From Cepaea nemoralis (lineage: Eukaryota > Mollusca > Gastropoda > Stylommatophora > Helicidae), in NCBI GenBank assembly GCA_014155875.1, contig JACEFZ010017638.1, forward strand, positions 47,501 through 111,500: DNA of 64,000 nt, read 5' to 3'. The notes beneath the pieces were generated by a model. It was not told the origin of the DNA, ran no database searches, and saw only the letters and a program-made list of their open reading frames with translations. Shown piece by piece: positions 53,911 to 63,850 of the stretch. How positions within the stretch are numbered: the stretch's first letter is position 1; every line of letters begins with the position of its first letter. The translations under genes were made by a program, and so were the position numbers.

Positions 53911-54338
53911 AGTACACTTGTTAGGTTTAGTTTAGTTTAGTCGACGGATCAACATCACGGCACTTGGGTGCAACCCATAAGTGCTCTGTTCTACTCCTAA
54001 CTCAAGCCTGAGTCTGGAGAAACTCAGCTCAGTGCACGAACTTCGTAGCACCGGCGAGGATCCTGAAATACTTTGGGTAGATTTTTAACTCGAAATTTTG
54101 CCCGGGCAGCGCCGTTAGGCTACTCTTTTTTCGATTTCCAACTGCCAAGGGATTGTTTACGTGCACAAGAATGCACACGGGCGTCCGACCTCACTACCCA
54201 GAGACCAGGGGAAATTTATTACTAGAAGTCCACGAGGAAAAAGATCCCGGCATCACCGGGGCTTGAACCCGGGACCTCCAGCACTCGAACTGGACACCAT
54301 ACCTCGAGACCACGCAGCCCCTCTTTAGTACACTTGTT
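53911..54338 (-). mobile_element. SINE D copy 1 inserted in repeat H, exact 12-bp TSD
   Basis: Insertion 53923-54326 (404 bp), flanked by agtacacttgtt at 53911-53922 and 54327-54338. On the minus strand it begins with a tRNA-like head (ggggctgcgtggtctcgagg, B box gggttcaagcccc), then a body (ggcgctgcccgggcaa, tttctccagactcagg). It ends in a ctaaa-repeat tail at 53923-53940. Repeat H at 63693 shows the uninterrupted site. Confidence 0.92.
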
Positions 54339-54485
54339 CCTGCAGCGAGACACTGTGGTTATTTGGAGATGACATGTTCGAATTCCGGTCGGTAACTACA
54401 GCTTTCAATCTTTATGTTGTCTAATTTCGTACTCTATTCTCTACTTCTTTTCCCTACTTCTATGAGAGCCAAACAATACACGTGT
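54327..54485 (+). repeat. Repeat H (right part)
   Basis: agtacacttgttcctgcagc, tggagatgacatgttcgaat (B box-like), ggtcggtaactacagcttt and acttctatgagagccaaac match 63693-63845 in order. A decayed tRNA-derived SINE is possible. Confidence 0.65.
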
Positions 54486-54589
54486 GCTTGTTTATTTATT
54501 ACGCTGGTGAGTATGCTAACATTCGGAGATAAAAGGCCGACGAAGAAGAAGAAGACAGTTCTCTCATACATTCATTGTCGAAGAATCTA

Positions 54590-55045
54590 TTATTGCAGGA
54601 AGCTATATATCAGTGCCGTGGGACAGATAGATTTATACAAATTAGATTTTTAAGAACATGCATTTTCCCATTGCAAATTACGCCTTTGAATATAAATGTT
54701 ACAGACGGGTTCTAAGAATATCTTGGATACAGAGGAGAACAAATGCATCCATAAGACAAGAGCTGAATATTCAAGAAGGTTGGCTACTGAAGACGATGGA
54801 ACAAAGAAAATTGAAATATTTGGGTCACTTGAAACGTCAGGAAAGTTTGGAGAGAAAAATAATGGAGTGACGTATGCCTGGGAAGATAGGAAGAGGAAGG
54901 CCAAAGAGAAGACGGGTGCAGGATGTGGCGGATGATCTCCAGATGGGTGTATCCGATGCGGGACATCTTGCTTAAGACTGATAAGTTTTCCGGAAGGTTG
55001 TTATGGGAGCGAAGTTCTGCAAAGGACATGCTACTGAATGAATGA
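54590..55045 (+). pseudogene. LINE-X 5'-truncated copy
   Basis: Plus strand begins ttagatttttaagaacatgc and reads HFPIANYAFEYKCYRRVLRI, SWIQRRTNASIRQELNIQEG, LKYLGHLKRQESLERKIME, RRVQDVADDLQMGVSDAGHL and FCKGHATE, then a stop and a gaatgaatga tail at about 55034-55045. It lacks the ETWTLTKQAEQR block seen in other copies (small internal deletion near 54680). Confidence 0.85.
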
Positions 55046-55084
55046 AATAAATATATGAGTATTCATGATAATCTACTTATTCAT

Positions 55085-55331
55085 ATGTGTGGATATGCCA
55101 AGCCATCCAGGTATTTACTTCTCTGCCTTCCCCTTGTTCTCTTCCCCTCAATCTTGCCAGTTGTCACCAAGTTCCCCAATTTATTTCTTCTCATAACGTG
55201 ACCAAAAGACATTGACTGTCTACGTCTAAATTCTCTAATCAGTTTACGATTTTCATTTGTTTCTTGTAGGACTTGGTCATTGGTTTTTCTGTTTGTCCAT
55301 GGTATTCTTTCCTTTTTCCTTCGTTTTTTTT

Positions 55332-55362
<31 letters not shown>

Positions 55363-55374
55363 GGGGGTTCTTTT

Positions 55375-55407
<33 letters not shown>

Positions 55408-55690
55408 TGTTTTTTTAAACTTCAGAAACCACAATTCCACAGCCATCAGATGTTTTTCAGCCTGTTTGCCCATTGTCAACGATTCTATGTAAAACCTCAA
55501 CACTCTTTTTCTCGTTGCAAATGACATCTCTTTATTGGTCAGTATGTTTTCCATCTTGCCAAAGGCTACCTTCGCCATGGCGATTCTTGTTCTAATCTCT
55601 ACAATGCAGCTACCATCAGAAATTATGACTGTTCCGAGATAATTGTACCGATTCACTTGTTTACGAATATTCACATTTACTTGTATTGAT
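55085..55690 (-). pseudogene. LINE-N fragment containing a low-complexity insertion
   Basis: The minus strand stays open for 197 codons (55674-55081): NRYNYLGTVIISDGSCIVEI, ILTNKEMSFATRKRVLRFYI, MGKQAEKHLMAVELWFLKF, then a low-complexity insert, then RIPWTNRKTNDQVLQETNEN, NLVTTGKIEGKRTR. The insert separates WFL and RIPW, which are normally about four residues apart. Confidence 0.85.
55318..55420. repeat. T-run, G-run and (GTT)n inside LINE-N
   Basis: About 18 T, 27 G, then ttctttttt and about ten gtt units. On the coding strand this reads Gln, Pro and Lys runs. Confidence 0.95.
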
Positions 55691-56051
55691 TCGAGGAATC
55701 AAACACTCCTCAATGCCCCAGTGTATGCGTATCGAAGACTCGGACACCGCGATGCTACCAAGGTATATCTATTTCATCATTAACCTCATTATGACGTCAC
55801 TCGCCTGACCTACATTCTTGTCTGACAAAACTGATCCTCTATAATCAAGTCTGACAAAGTCATTACTCTATAATCATGTCTGACGGTGTTACCTATAATC
55901 ACGTGTGACAACAAAGATATTTTCTCATTTTCTCCCCTGGAGCCATTTACTGTCACGTGATATTAGACAGTGGCCAGGTTCCTGTCTCTGTTGTTTACTG
56001 TCATACTGTTCCCAAAGGTCGCATTAAGCGACAAAAAACATTATAGCCTAT
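55691..56051. repeat. Short ~32-bp repeat at 55830-55915; rest unassigned
   Basis: The words ctataatcaagtctgacaa, ctataatcatgtctgacgg and ctataatcacgtgtgacaa recur at intervals of about 32 bp. Confidence 0.6.
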
Positions 56052-56330
56052 AGCATTCAAGTATTCCTCATGTATTGGCATAATATGTGCTGTATAGAAA
56101 GCAGCTATATCAAAGTTTACATTCACTCATTACGTTGTGGACATGGGTTAAAGTATACTGTCTAAGAGCTACATTAAACCCGAGGAGGAAGCATTTCCTG
56201 GAGCATTCAATTATTTTTTCATGTATCGGTATATTATGGGCTCTATATATCAACAATTACATTTATCCATTACGTTCTGAACATAGGGTTAAATTCCGAT
56301 GACAAAGAGCTACATTAAACCTATCAATCA
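56052..56330 (+). repeat. ~150-bp tandem duplication, diverged
   Basis: Unit 1 begins agcattcaagtattcctca (56052) and unit 2 agcattcaattattttttca (56202). Both contain ttacattcactcattacgtt-like, acatgggttaaa-like and agagctacattaaacc words. Confidence 0.75.
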
Positions 56331-56705
56331 ATCAATCATGTGCCATGCCGGAAAGCGTGGGCGGTCATGACTCGCCATTTCACTCGATCACCAGAGTCGT
56401 GGATCAGCTCAGTGTTCCGGTCTCGTCCATGCCATGCGGCCAAACCATCCAGGTATTTACTTCTCGGTCTTCCTCTTGGTCTGTTCCCTTTGATCTTGCC
56501 AGTTGTCACTAAGTTCTCCAGTCTATTTCTTCTCATAACATGTCAAAAAAATTTTGACTGTCTACGTCTAATTTCTCTAACCAATTTACGATTGTCAATT
56601 GTCTCCTGTAGTACTTGGTCATTGGTTTTTCTGACTGTCCATGGTATTCTTTGCATTTTCCTCAGAAAGCACATTTCTGCAGCCATCAGATGTTTTTCAG
56701 TTACT
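56331..56705 (-). pseudogene. LINE-N 3' fragment with CAAT tail
   Basis: Minus strand: MRRNRLENLVTTGKIKGNRP, KYLDGLAAWHGRDRNTELIH, DSGDRVKWRVMTAHAFRHGT and a stop, with upstream RKMQRIPWTVRKTNDQVLQE. The tail caatcaatcaat (ATTG on the coding strand) is at 56325-56338. Confidence 0.85.
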
Positions 56706-56799
56706 ATGGATGAACCATTTCCAACTCAGACCTAATCCCATCCAGCCCGTGTTTACTGTGTTGAACCCGGGCATGTTTATATCCTAATATAGAAAAAGA

Positions 56800-56985
56800 A
56801 AGTTATTTGCATATCCTTTACAAAATGTTGTAGTCAACACCAGCATGTGTTGCTGTTGTTTTTTCGTTAAAAAAACAACGCATGGTGGTCTGCTGCCAAA
56901 TCGCCCGCAGCTGTTTTTCGAACGCGGGTATGCTGGATTACGAACTGCGTCCGTAACGTCTTCGCCACGGAGCCGACATCGTAAT
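56800..56985 (-). mobile_element. SINE C copy
   Basis: Minus strand: ggctccgtggcgaagacgtt, acggacgcagttcgtaatcc, B box-like cgcgttcgaaaaac, gggcgatttggcagcagacc, 3' end acattttgtaaaggatatgc at about 56812-56832. The central domain is deleted. Confidence 0.75.
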
Positions 56986-57464
56986 ATGGGGCTCTACAAA
57001 TTCGTGGTTTTGATTTGATTTGGTTTGATTTAACTTTATTTTGTTCGGGATTCAGTACCAGCTTAGTACACCTTGCTGGTTTAGGAGCTTGGAGAGGTGA
57101 AGGACAGTTCTAGATCACAGTTCCCGCGGAGATGGTACTTCGATGCAAGGTCAGAAGATATGTCTCCACTCTAACTTACTCCTATGGATGTAAACCCTTT
57201 CCAGGTCTTAAACAACCTCAGCGTCGGTACACCGGACTTAAGAGTTGAGAGTCAATCTTCCAGAGGTTTCATGTAAGCAGCCACATTTCACCTATACATA
57301 CCTACCTAATTGTGTTATTAACAGACTTATATGGTCTACCCACCCATAAACTAATGTCATCTTATGGTCCTTGCCTGGCGTTAAGGATAGTTTTCTACCG
57401 TTTGCCTAGAACTGTAATAAGTAATGACAGAGGTCTCTTTTTATAGACTTTGAGGCGTGCTGGC
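56986..57464. other. Unassigned; possible retroposon with TTTGA tail at about 57005-57200
   Basis: tttgatttgatttggtttga at 57007 resembles a repeat tail of a minus-strand retroposon, and downstream text (ttcgggattcagtaccagc) is GC-balanced and structured. No second copy in the window. Confidence 0.35.
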
Positions 57465-57680
57465 CGGTTCCGTCGCGACAGTGTTACGGACGCAGTTCGT
57501 AATTCCACATACCTCGTTCGAAACACAGCAGACCGCTTTGCGTTAGGTTTTTTTTATAAAATGTTATAGGTGTCGGTTTTTCAGAAAGCAATGGCAAACT
57601 CGAGAATGTAAACTTGTCAAGAGATCACGAACATCCAAATAAGGCTGGGGCTATGACGTCCTTTAAAGGATATGCAACTA
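57465..57680 (+). mobile_element. SINE C copy
   Basis: ggttccgtcgcgacagtgtt, acggacgcagttcgtaattc, cgttcgaaacacagcagac, domain tttcagaaagcaatggcaaa, 3' end tgacgtcctttaaaggatatg + caactaac. Confidence 0.8.
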
Positions 57681-58559
57681 ACATGTTTTGTTGTTGCGGC
57701 GTGTCGGGTATACGATGATAACCCAATATATGTATTGACCACTCAGCACTCGGTGGGTGATTTAGTCAATATCTCGCCAGACTCTTTTACTTCCAAAACA
57801 TTTCCTGGTATCAATTTTAGGCTGGTATACCCAGTAGTCTATGTCAATTTAAACAAAACATCCAGCGTTAATGCAAATTTGAACATAGACTCCCCAAGAA
57901 CTACGGTATACAGTTTCATCTACTTATAACTTAAGTTCCTTTCAATAAGAATAATGATATAGGCAAGGCACGCAGTATAGACAAATAATGACAAATTGTA
58001 AAAGAGTCAAAATAACATACAACATAAGACATAACGACAGAAATAAAAGAGACAGGAAATGGATGACAGTGTACATTCTACAACTGGTGGATATAAGAAA
58101 CTATAAACATTATCAAGATGATTCTCAGAGGAAAACATAGAGACATAGTATAAACATATAAAGCAGCGAAATTAGCTTGGCAAAACAGTCAGTGGAAGGA
58201 GCTTGATTAGCAAAGAGAAGACAACAATCCGTGTTTAAACATGTACTGGGACTATCGGACATTATAAAGCACGCAACTACTAGTTATTTGAAAACAGAAG
58301 ACGATAGTATATTAAGTGGTAAAGAAAGAATAATTGAAGGAATGTTGACAGAGTTTAATTGACAGAGTAATTTAAACTAATTGTATGAAGTTGATGATGG
58401 TAGCAGAAACAAACACCCTCAACCAATATGAAGGAGAATTACCAATACTGAAACTAGAAGTATTTGATGCTAAACATCATACGAGGCAAAGTAAATCCCA
58501 GGGGCCATGTAATATAACTGTTGAAGAAATACATATTTGCCAAACACGATGAGAAAAAG
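57681..58559. other. Unassigned, AT-rich
   Basis: No motif recognised in the frame 57672-57929. A patch at 57740-57840 weakly echoes 43590-43640. Confidence 0.3.
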
Positions 58560-58990
58560 ATGTCTTTAGTGCTAAAACGAAACAATAACTGCTGTACGGA
58601 AGTGAATCATAGACAATTAGCAGACCCGTAAAAAATTATGTGGAAGCTGGAGAGATATGGATTTATAGAAGAATGATGGGAATGCCATAGACATATTAGA
58701 AACGTAATGAAGATATTTTAGTATAAGGTTAACTCAACAAAAGAACAGACTACTCGCATCAGAAGCAGACAGTCCACGGTCTATGAGCTCACCAGAATAA
58801 GGGAAAAGCTGGAATACTTCGTAACAACGGGACAGCCGAAATACATCGTAACAACGGGTAAGCTGGAGGGTAAGAGAGACAGGGCAAGACCACTACAGAA
58901 GATGCTAGACAGTGTGGCATGGAGGCACATGGGTATCAAATTATTAGCAATACATGAGACAAAAGGCTGTGGACTGACATGATGACCAAC
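58560..58990 (+). pseudogene. LINE-Z decayed fragment
   Basis: Plus strand pieces: KQLLYGSES near 58587-58612, EIWIYRRMMGMP near 58650-58690, then KLEGKRDRARPLQKMLDSVA and WRHMGIKLL near 58861-58945. Many stops. Confidence 0.65.
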
Positions 58991-59184
58991 ACCACACAGC
59001 ATAACAAATAAGCGGGAAGAAATTTGGCATTGTGTGTTTTCAATAGACAAAGTGATTGCAATCAGTCCTTCTCAGATTGCGCGGCTCAATTTTATAAAGT
59101 GTCCATGGAATATTCAAATATAGTTACCGATATACGTCGTCTTTAAACAAGTTCCTATGCTAAACATACATATCGTAGCCATAT
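58991..59184. other. Unassigned
   Basis: Nothing recognised. Confidence 0.3.
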
Positions 59185-59618
59185 ATTTTAAAACATTAGT
59201 TTAGTTTAGCTTAGTTAAGTCGTTGGATCAACATCACGGCACACGGTTAAACCCATACGTGCTCCGCTTTCCTCCTAACTCAACCCTGAGTCTGGAGAAA
59301 CTCAGCTCAATGCACGAACTCCGTTGCATCGGCGAGGATCCTGAAATACTTTGGGTTGATTTTTAACTCGAAATTTTGCCCGGGCAGCGCCGGTAGGCTA
59401 CTCTTTTTCGATTTCCAACTGCCAAGGAATTTTTTACGTGCGCAACAATACACACGGGCATCCGATCTCACTACCCAGAGACCAGGGGAAATTACAGGAA
59501 GTCCAGGTGGATTTTTTAAATAAATCCCGGTCCTCACCGGGGCCTGAACCTGGGACCTCCAGCACTCTAGGCGAACATCATACCTCGAGACCACTCATCC
59601 CCCACATTTTAAAACATT
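59185..59618 (-). mobile_element. SINE D copy 2, exact 13-bp TSD
   Basis: Insertion 59198-59605 (408 bp), flanked by attttaaaacatt at 59185-59197 and 59606-59618. Head, body and ctaaa-type tail correspond to copy 1 over the whole length with scattered substitutions. Confidence 0.92.
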
Positions 59619-59674
59619 GTTTTATGCTGCTCTATTTTATTATGGTCAGTTAACATATCATGCTTATTTTCTTA

Positions 59675-60105
59675 ATACAATATTCCTGAAAAGCAGCGCA
59701 ATTCGGAGGGTACAAGCCTCACCCTAGTGCGAGGGAAAGCAACCTAAAGACTGCATGTCATGACAGGACAGACCAGGCCCTAAGCCTTGATCGGCAATTG
59801 GTATAGGATCAAAGCTCTGACTGCTGGAGTGTTAGAGCTTTGCTTTGTTGATGCGGTAGCTTCTGCAGATTAACTTGTTCCAAGTGTATTGTTGTTACCT
59901 TTTCCTCTGGAGTAAACTACGCAGGTCGAGAGAGACAGAGAGAGAGACAGAGAGAGAGGGGGGGGGGGGGGGGGGGAATCATGCTGCATGGGCAACTCAT
60001 GGTCTCTAAATTCAGTCCATACTTTGCACTATGGAAAAGTATATCTCCAGTTTACAAACTATCGTCTGTCAAGATGGCAAAGTGCCAGTAAGTCATTTCT
60101 GAAAA
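59675..60105 (+). repeat. Repeat F copy carrying an AG/G tract
   Basis: gcaacctaaagactgcatg, aggccctaagccttgatcgg, tgttagagctttgctttgt, ttttcctctggagtaaact, then an agagagacagag and G run (59930-59976), then atgctgcatgggcaactc and atcgtctgtcaagatggc. The G run stands where the minus-strand copy has only a short cggcctgt..ccccctc. Confidence 0.7.
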
Positions 60106-60299
60106 TCGTAATTTATTATTAATACATTAAAATGCTTTAACACATGTAGTTCTTTACACATTTTCCATGCGTTTAAAATGCATTAGTGATGATGTTGTTT
60201 TGGATGCTGTCTAAAACTCACTTTACAAATTCTGAAAATGCATGGCCACTTTACTAATTATTCGAGTTTTGAAACCCCACGAATATTTTACTATTTTTA

Positions 60300-60490
60300 C
60301 CAGTTCTTTACAGGACATTGCAATCAAACCCATGATTTATTGACTATTTGTAGTTGCCTAATCTGGTTGTAAAGTTTCCCCATTGCTGTCTGAACGGCCG
60401 ACAACTCATACCGTGGAAATCAACTCAAAGCGGTCTGCTTCCAAATCGTCTGCAAGTGATTTCGAACATTCAGACTCGGTGTGTCAGAGA
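60300..60490 (-). mobile_element. SINE C copy
   Basis: Order of ctttacaggacattgcaatc, gtttccccattgctgtctg, agcggtctgcttccaaatc and a degraded head; minus orientation. Confidence 0.65.
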
Positions 60491-60579
60491 ATTATGACAT
60501 TGCGCGTGATATTTATTCTAGGCTACAACGCTAATTATTTTTTCTGTTAAAAGACAGTATGTAAGACTAACAGTCAGTT

Positions 60580-60775
60580 TCTTCTTCTTCTTCTTCTTCT
60601 TCTCCTTCTTCTTCTTCTTCTTCTTCTTCTTCTTCTTCTTCTTCTTCTTCTTCTTCTTCTTCTTCTTCTTCTTCTTCTTCTTCTTCTTCTTCTTCTTCTT
60701 CTTCTTCTTCTTCTTCTTCTTCTTCTTCTGCTTGAGCGTTCCGAGCCATTGAGGTTCTTTGCTGCAGTCAGTTTA
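60580..60775 (-). mobile_element. (TTC)n array joined to LINE-G 3' end
   Basis: About 50 ttc units (60580-60729), followed by gcgttccgagccattgaggt + tctttgctgcag, the exact minus-strand 3' end of LINE-G. Again only a few tens of bases of the LINE remain. Confidence 0.85.
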
Positions 60776-60889
60776 CCTTTCAAATATTTCTTTAATTTTT
60801 CATCGTCATTTTATTGTTTTATATTATCTGGATTATAATGATGAAAATTAATTGGACAGCCAAAATGAGCCATCGGGACGTTTTAAGTT

Positions 60890-61110
60890 AAGCTGAGACG
60901 CAAAGACAGCTTATCACAAACATCTGAAAGAGGCAGTCATCGGTTTTTGGCTACATTATGAGAAGACAAAAACTGGAACATGTTGTGGCAACCGGAAAGA
61001 TTTGCGAAAAGAGAGATAGAGAAAGACGGCGTGAGAAGATTCTTGACAGTCTTGTGCCGTGGCATGGCGGGGATTCGACACACGAGTAGACCCATGACGT
61101 CTGTCAGCGA
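60890..61110 (+). pseudogene. LINE-U fragment
   Basis: Plus strand reads AETQRQLITNI, then a break, RQSSVFGYIMRRQKLEHVVA, TGKICEKRDRERRREKILDS and LVPWHGGDSTHE. It parallels 42215-42080 on the minus strand. Confidence 0.7.
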
Positions 61111-61689
61111 CTTGTGCGCTGCAGCTTTCAAGACTCCGCTACTTTCGCACTGCACGAAATAACAATTCATGACATTTGCGAAAGGAATGCAATTTATTCA
61201 GAGCCGACATTTGAATGGCTCTACAAGCGTTAGGTTTATCATCATTACACAATATGAATACATCAACGTGATGATAGATGATGCTAGCATTACACAATCT
61301 AAATGAACAGCCCTATGTTTGCCTATGGCCTAGAAAGCTATCGCATTGGTCAAGGATACGTCTGCTCTCTCTACCGTCTCCAGTCAGTCTGTCCACCCGC
61401 TACACATAGCGTGGACAAGTACGGACACTTTACTCTCCGTGCAGTCCCTATTATTGCGTGCCTGGTCTTGCCAGCACGCCGGCTGGTGAGTTCGAGTAAC
61501 CTGCCATATCACGGTTACTCGCAAGGACCAGCAACCCAATTGCTTGGGGAAAGCCCTCGCTCATCTGTACTCGTCGACCTCTGGTCTGACGCAAATGTGT
61601 CTCCTTGTGCGGTTATTAATAGTACTCGGTGTCTTCCCTGTCTGGTGTCTCTCTACTAGACTAGTGTTAACTCATTACTCCTGTAAGGC
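61111..61689. other. Unassigned; 118-codon frame without motif
   Basis: The frame 61303-61659 (plus) is the longest open stretch in the window outside TE or repeat sequence. It contains no domain I recognise, and composition does not favour coding. No gene is called. Confidence 0.3.
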
Positions 61690-61795
61690 CTTATTGGGGA
61701 TGCTGACAACGTCGGAGATCGTAATTTGTGGAGGAGAATGATCGCCAATGCCGGCCGGCAGGACACTGGATACTGATGATGATATTGTCTTAATG
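61690..61795 (+). mobile_element. LINE-U 3' end
   Basis: acaacgtcggagatcgtaat, ttgtggaggagaatgatcgcc and ccggccggcaggacactgga equal the reverse complement of 41935-42010, followed by a gatgat tail. Confidence 0.7.
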
Positions 61796-62060
61796 TTGAA
61801 TTACCTTTTTTATTGTTTACAAACTTTCTTAAAGTTTCAAGACCATTTTGTTGTGTTTGAAACTTTCTTAATGCTTCAATACCATTTCACTGTGTTTTAT
61901 TGTCTGAATGTTGAATTAACTTTTCATAATTTTGAAACTTTTTAAAAGAATCACAAACATTTGCTGTTTTGAAACTTTCTTAATGTTTCACGACCATTTT
62001 ACTACTAATAATTACTGAATGTTAAATGATCATTTTACTGGTTTGATACTTTCTGAAACT
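61796..62060 (+). repeat. Minisatellite, ~60-bp unit
   Basis: Four to five diverged units containing gaaactttcttaatg.ttca and aagaccattttgctgtgttt-like halves. Confidence 0.75.
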
Positions 62061-62064
62061 TCCG

Positions 62065-62802
62065 GTTCTCAATATGGCGGATAGGCAATTTAACCGTTAA
62101 GGTCTCTGGAGTGTTTATGCTTGTCTTCACGGTTTGCATTCGCATTTACCTCATGTTGGTCAGGTAGTGCATGGTTCCGTCGCCCTGCTACTGAGTTGAG
62201 TGCGTGGCGCGACACTTTGAATTGTGAATTTCGTGTGGAATGCTTATACATCTGTCCGCGGTTGATTTTAGCATGAACTGCATGTTTGGAACGATGGCGG
62301 CCGGACGTTGCTGAATTGACTGGTTTGCCTTTTCGGTTCATGAGTGCATTTTTCAGGAGACTACTGGGAGTCGTTGCTGGAGCTACGGAGCTCGTGCTTT
62401 GTGTGGCACTTTCGACGGGTCGCCCTGCGGAAAGTGACCGAGCCATCTGGAATACAACTAGGGTCAATGAAGTATTTCTACCGATTCCATCGACGATGAA
62501 CTGTATTTTTTTGTGGAGGACTTTTATGTTGGCATCCTGGCGGCGGCATTATTCGCAGTGTACCTGTGTGAGCTGTTGGCTTGCGGAGACTCCTGTCTGT
62601 TCCACTTTTCACATTGGGCAGTAAGGAGCATTTTGGGCGATATTTACTGGCATAGGAATGGAGCATAATGAGGACGACCCGTTGCCGTGAAGATGGAACC
62701 GCGACTAACTAACTAACTAACTAACTAACCAACCAACCAACCAACCAACTACCTGACTGACTGACTGACTGACTGACTGACTGACTGACTGACTAACGAG
62801 CG

Positions 62803-62839
<37 letters not shown>

Positions 62840-62840
62840 C
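62065..62840 (+). mobile_element. Repeat K, near-complete copy with CTAA/CTGA tail
   Basis: Starts ctcaatatggcggataggca and follows copy 19665 throughout, ending gacccgttgccgtgaagatg then long ctaa, ccaa and ctga unit runs (62705-62840). The tail shows the same tetranucleotide switching as 34250-34410. Confidence 0.8.
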
Positions 62841-63479
62841 TTTCTGAAAGTCACATTACCATTAATGATGTTTGTCTCAGGGTAATGATAAAACAATGCG
62901 GCCTGACAATATCCTTAAAGAAATCGTAAGAGAATATGGGGGATATTATTAGCATACAGGAAATAACAATGTTCATGAACATGATATGCATCACGGGAGT
63001 TCCCAGCAAACATTTGCAGATCGATATTCATTACCAGGTCTACAAGCCTGGAACAACAGTCGGCGAATTACATTGAAAAACCATGCGAATCACATGAACA
63101 ATCATGCTAATTACATCGAGAAATCAGCTCAATCTGCCTTTGCCAAATAAATCCTTCTCACAATAGTTGAACAGTTGACAATTACAATACCAACAGATAT
63201 TTGTAACAATCATTTCGGATTCTTTACTATTAAAGGGATCATATGTTAGGGGGATACTTAGAGGAAACTAAAACAGCATGAGAACTAAATACAGGGCTAT
63301 GGATTGGCACTGACAGAAACCACGAATAAGATAAGGAAAACAAAAAAACTCAACCAAGCAAAGGGAAAGGTATTCGTCTCCTTGGAGAAGTAGACATCGG
63401 TACAGAGAAAGCCATAAGAAATCTGAAGATAGAGAACATATGGATATATTACCAAAGAAGAAGACAAACGGTAAGAATA
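62841..63479. other. Unassigned
   Basis: Nothing recognised. Confidence 0.3.
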
Positions 63480-63620
63480 ACGTTCATGGCACAATGAACA
63501 TTATGGAAGTCAAAGAAATTAAGCTTAGCACCAAATATAGAATTATGAAATCGAACTTTAAATCCGTATTGCTGTATGGATCAGAAACACGGAAAATGAA
63601 AAAAAAAAACAACAACAACA
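63480..63620 (+). pseudogene. LINE RT C-terminal scrap
   Basis: Plus strand reads KLSTKYRIMKSNFKSVLLYG, SETRKM, the common FKSVLLYGSETW block of RTE-like LINEs, and then an aac repeat. Family not determined. Confidence 0.65.
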
Positions 63621-63689
63621 AATAGTTACTATTAAATTATAAGTATCTGTTAATTGGTACCTGTGTGTAATATAAGGCAAACAATGCGT

Positions 63690-63850
63690 CGAAGTACACT
63701 TGTTCTGCAGCTAGGCGCCGACCTCATTTGGAGGTGACAGGTTGGAATCCAGATCGGTAACTACGGCTTTAAATTGTTATGTTATCTAGTGCGTCATATA
63801 GTTTCTACTTCCTTCTTCTGCTTCTATGAGCGGCAAACAATACATGCATT
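63690..63850 (+). repeat. Repeat H, uninterrupted copy
   Basis: gaagtacacttgttctgcag, ttggaggtgacaggttggaa, cggtaactacggctttaaat and cttctatgagcggcaaac. It is the counterpart of 53909-53922 plus 54339-54475, without the SINE D. Confidence 0.7.

Noticed and set aside
57005..57200. A sixth SINE family with TTTGA tail
   Set aside because: Only one copy, no clear TSD and no A/B boxes recognised; left as a possibility in the feature list.
61303..61659. A 118-codon hypothetical gene
   Set aside because: No domain, no similarity to other frames here, and a length expected by chance in 64 kb of six-frame sequence.
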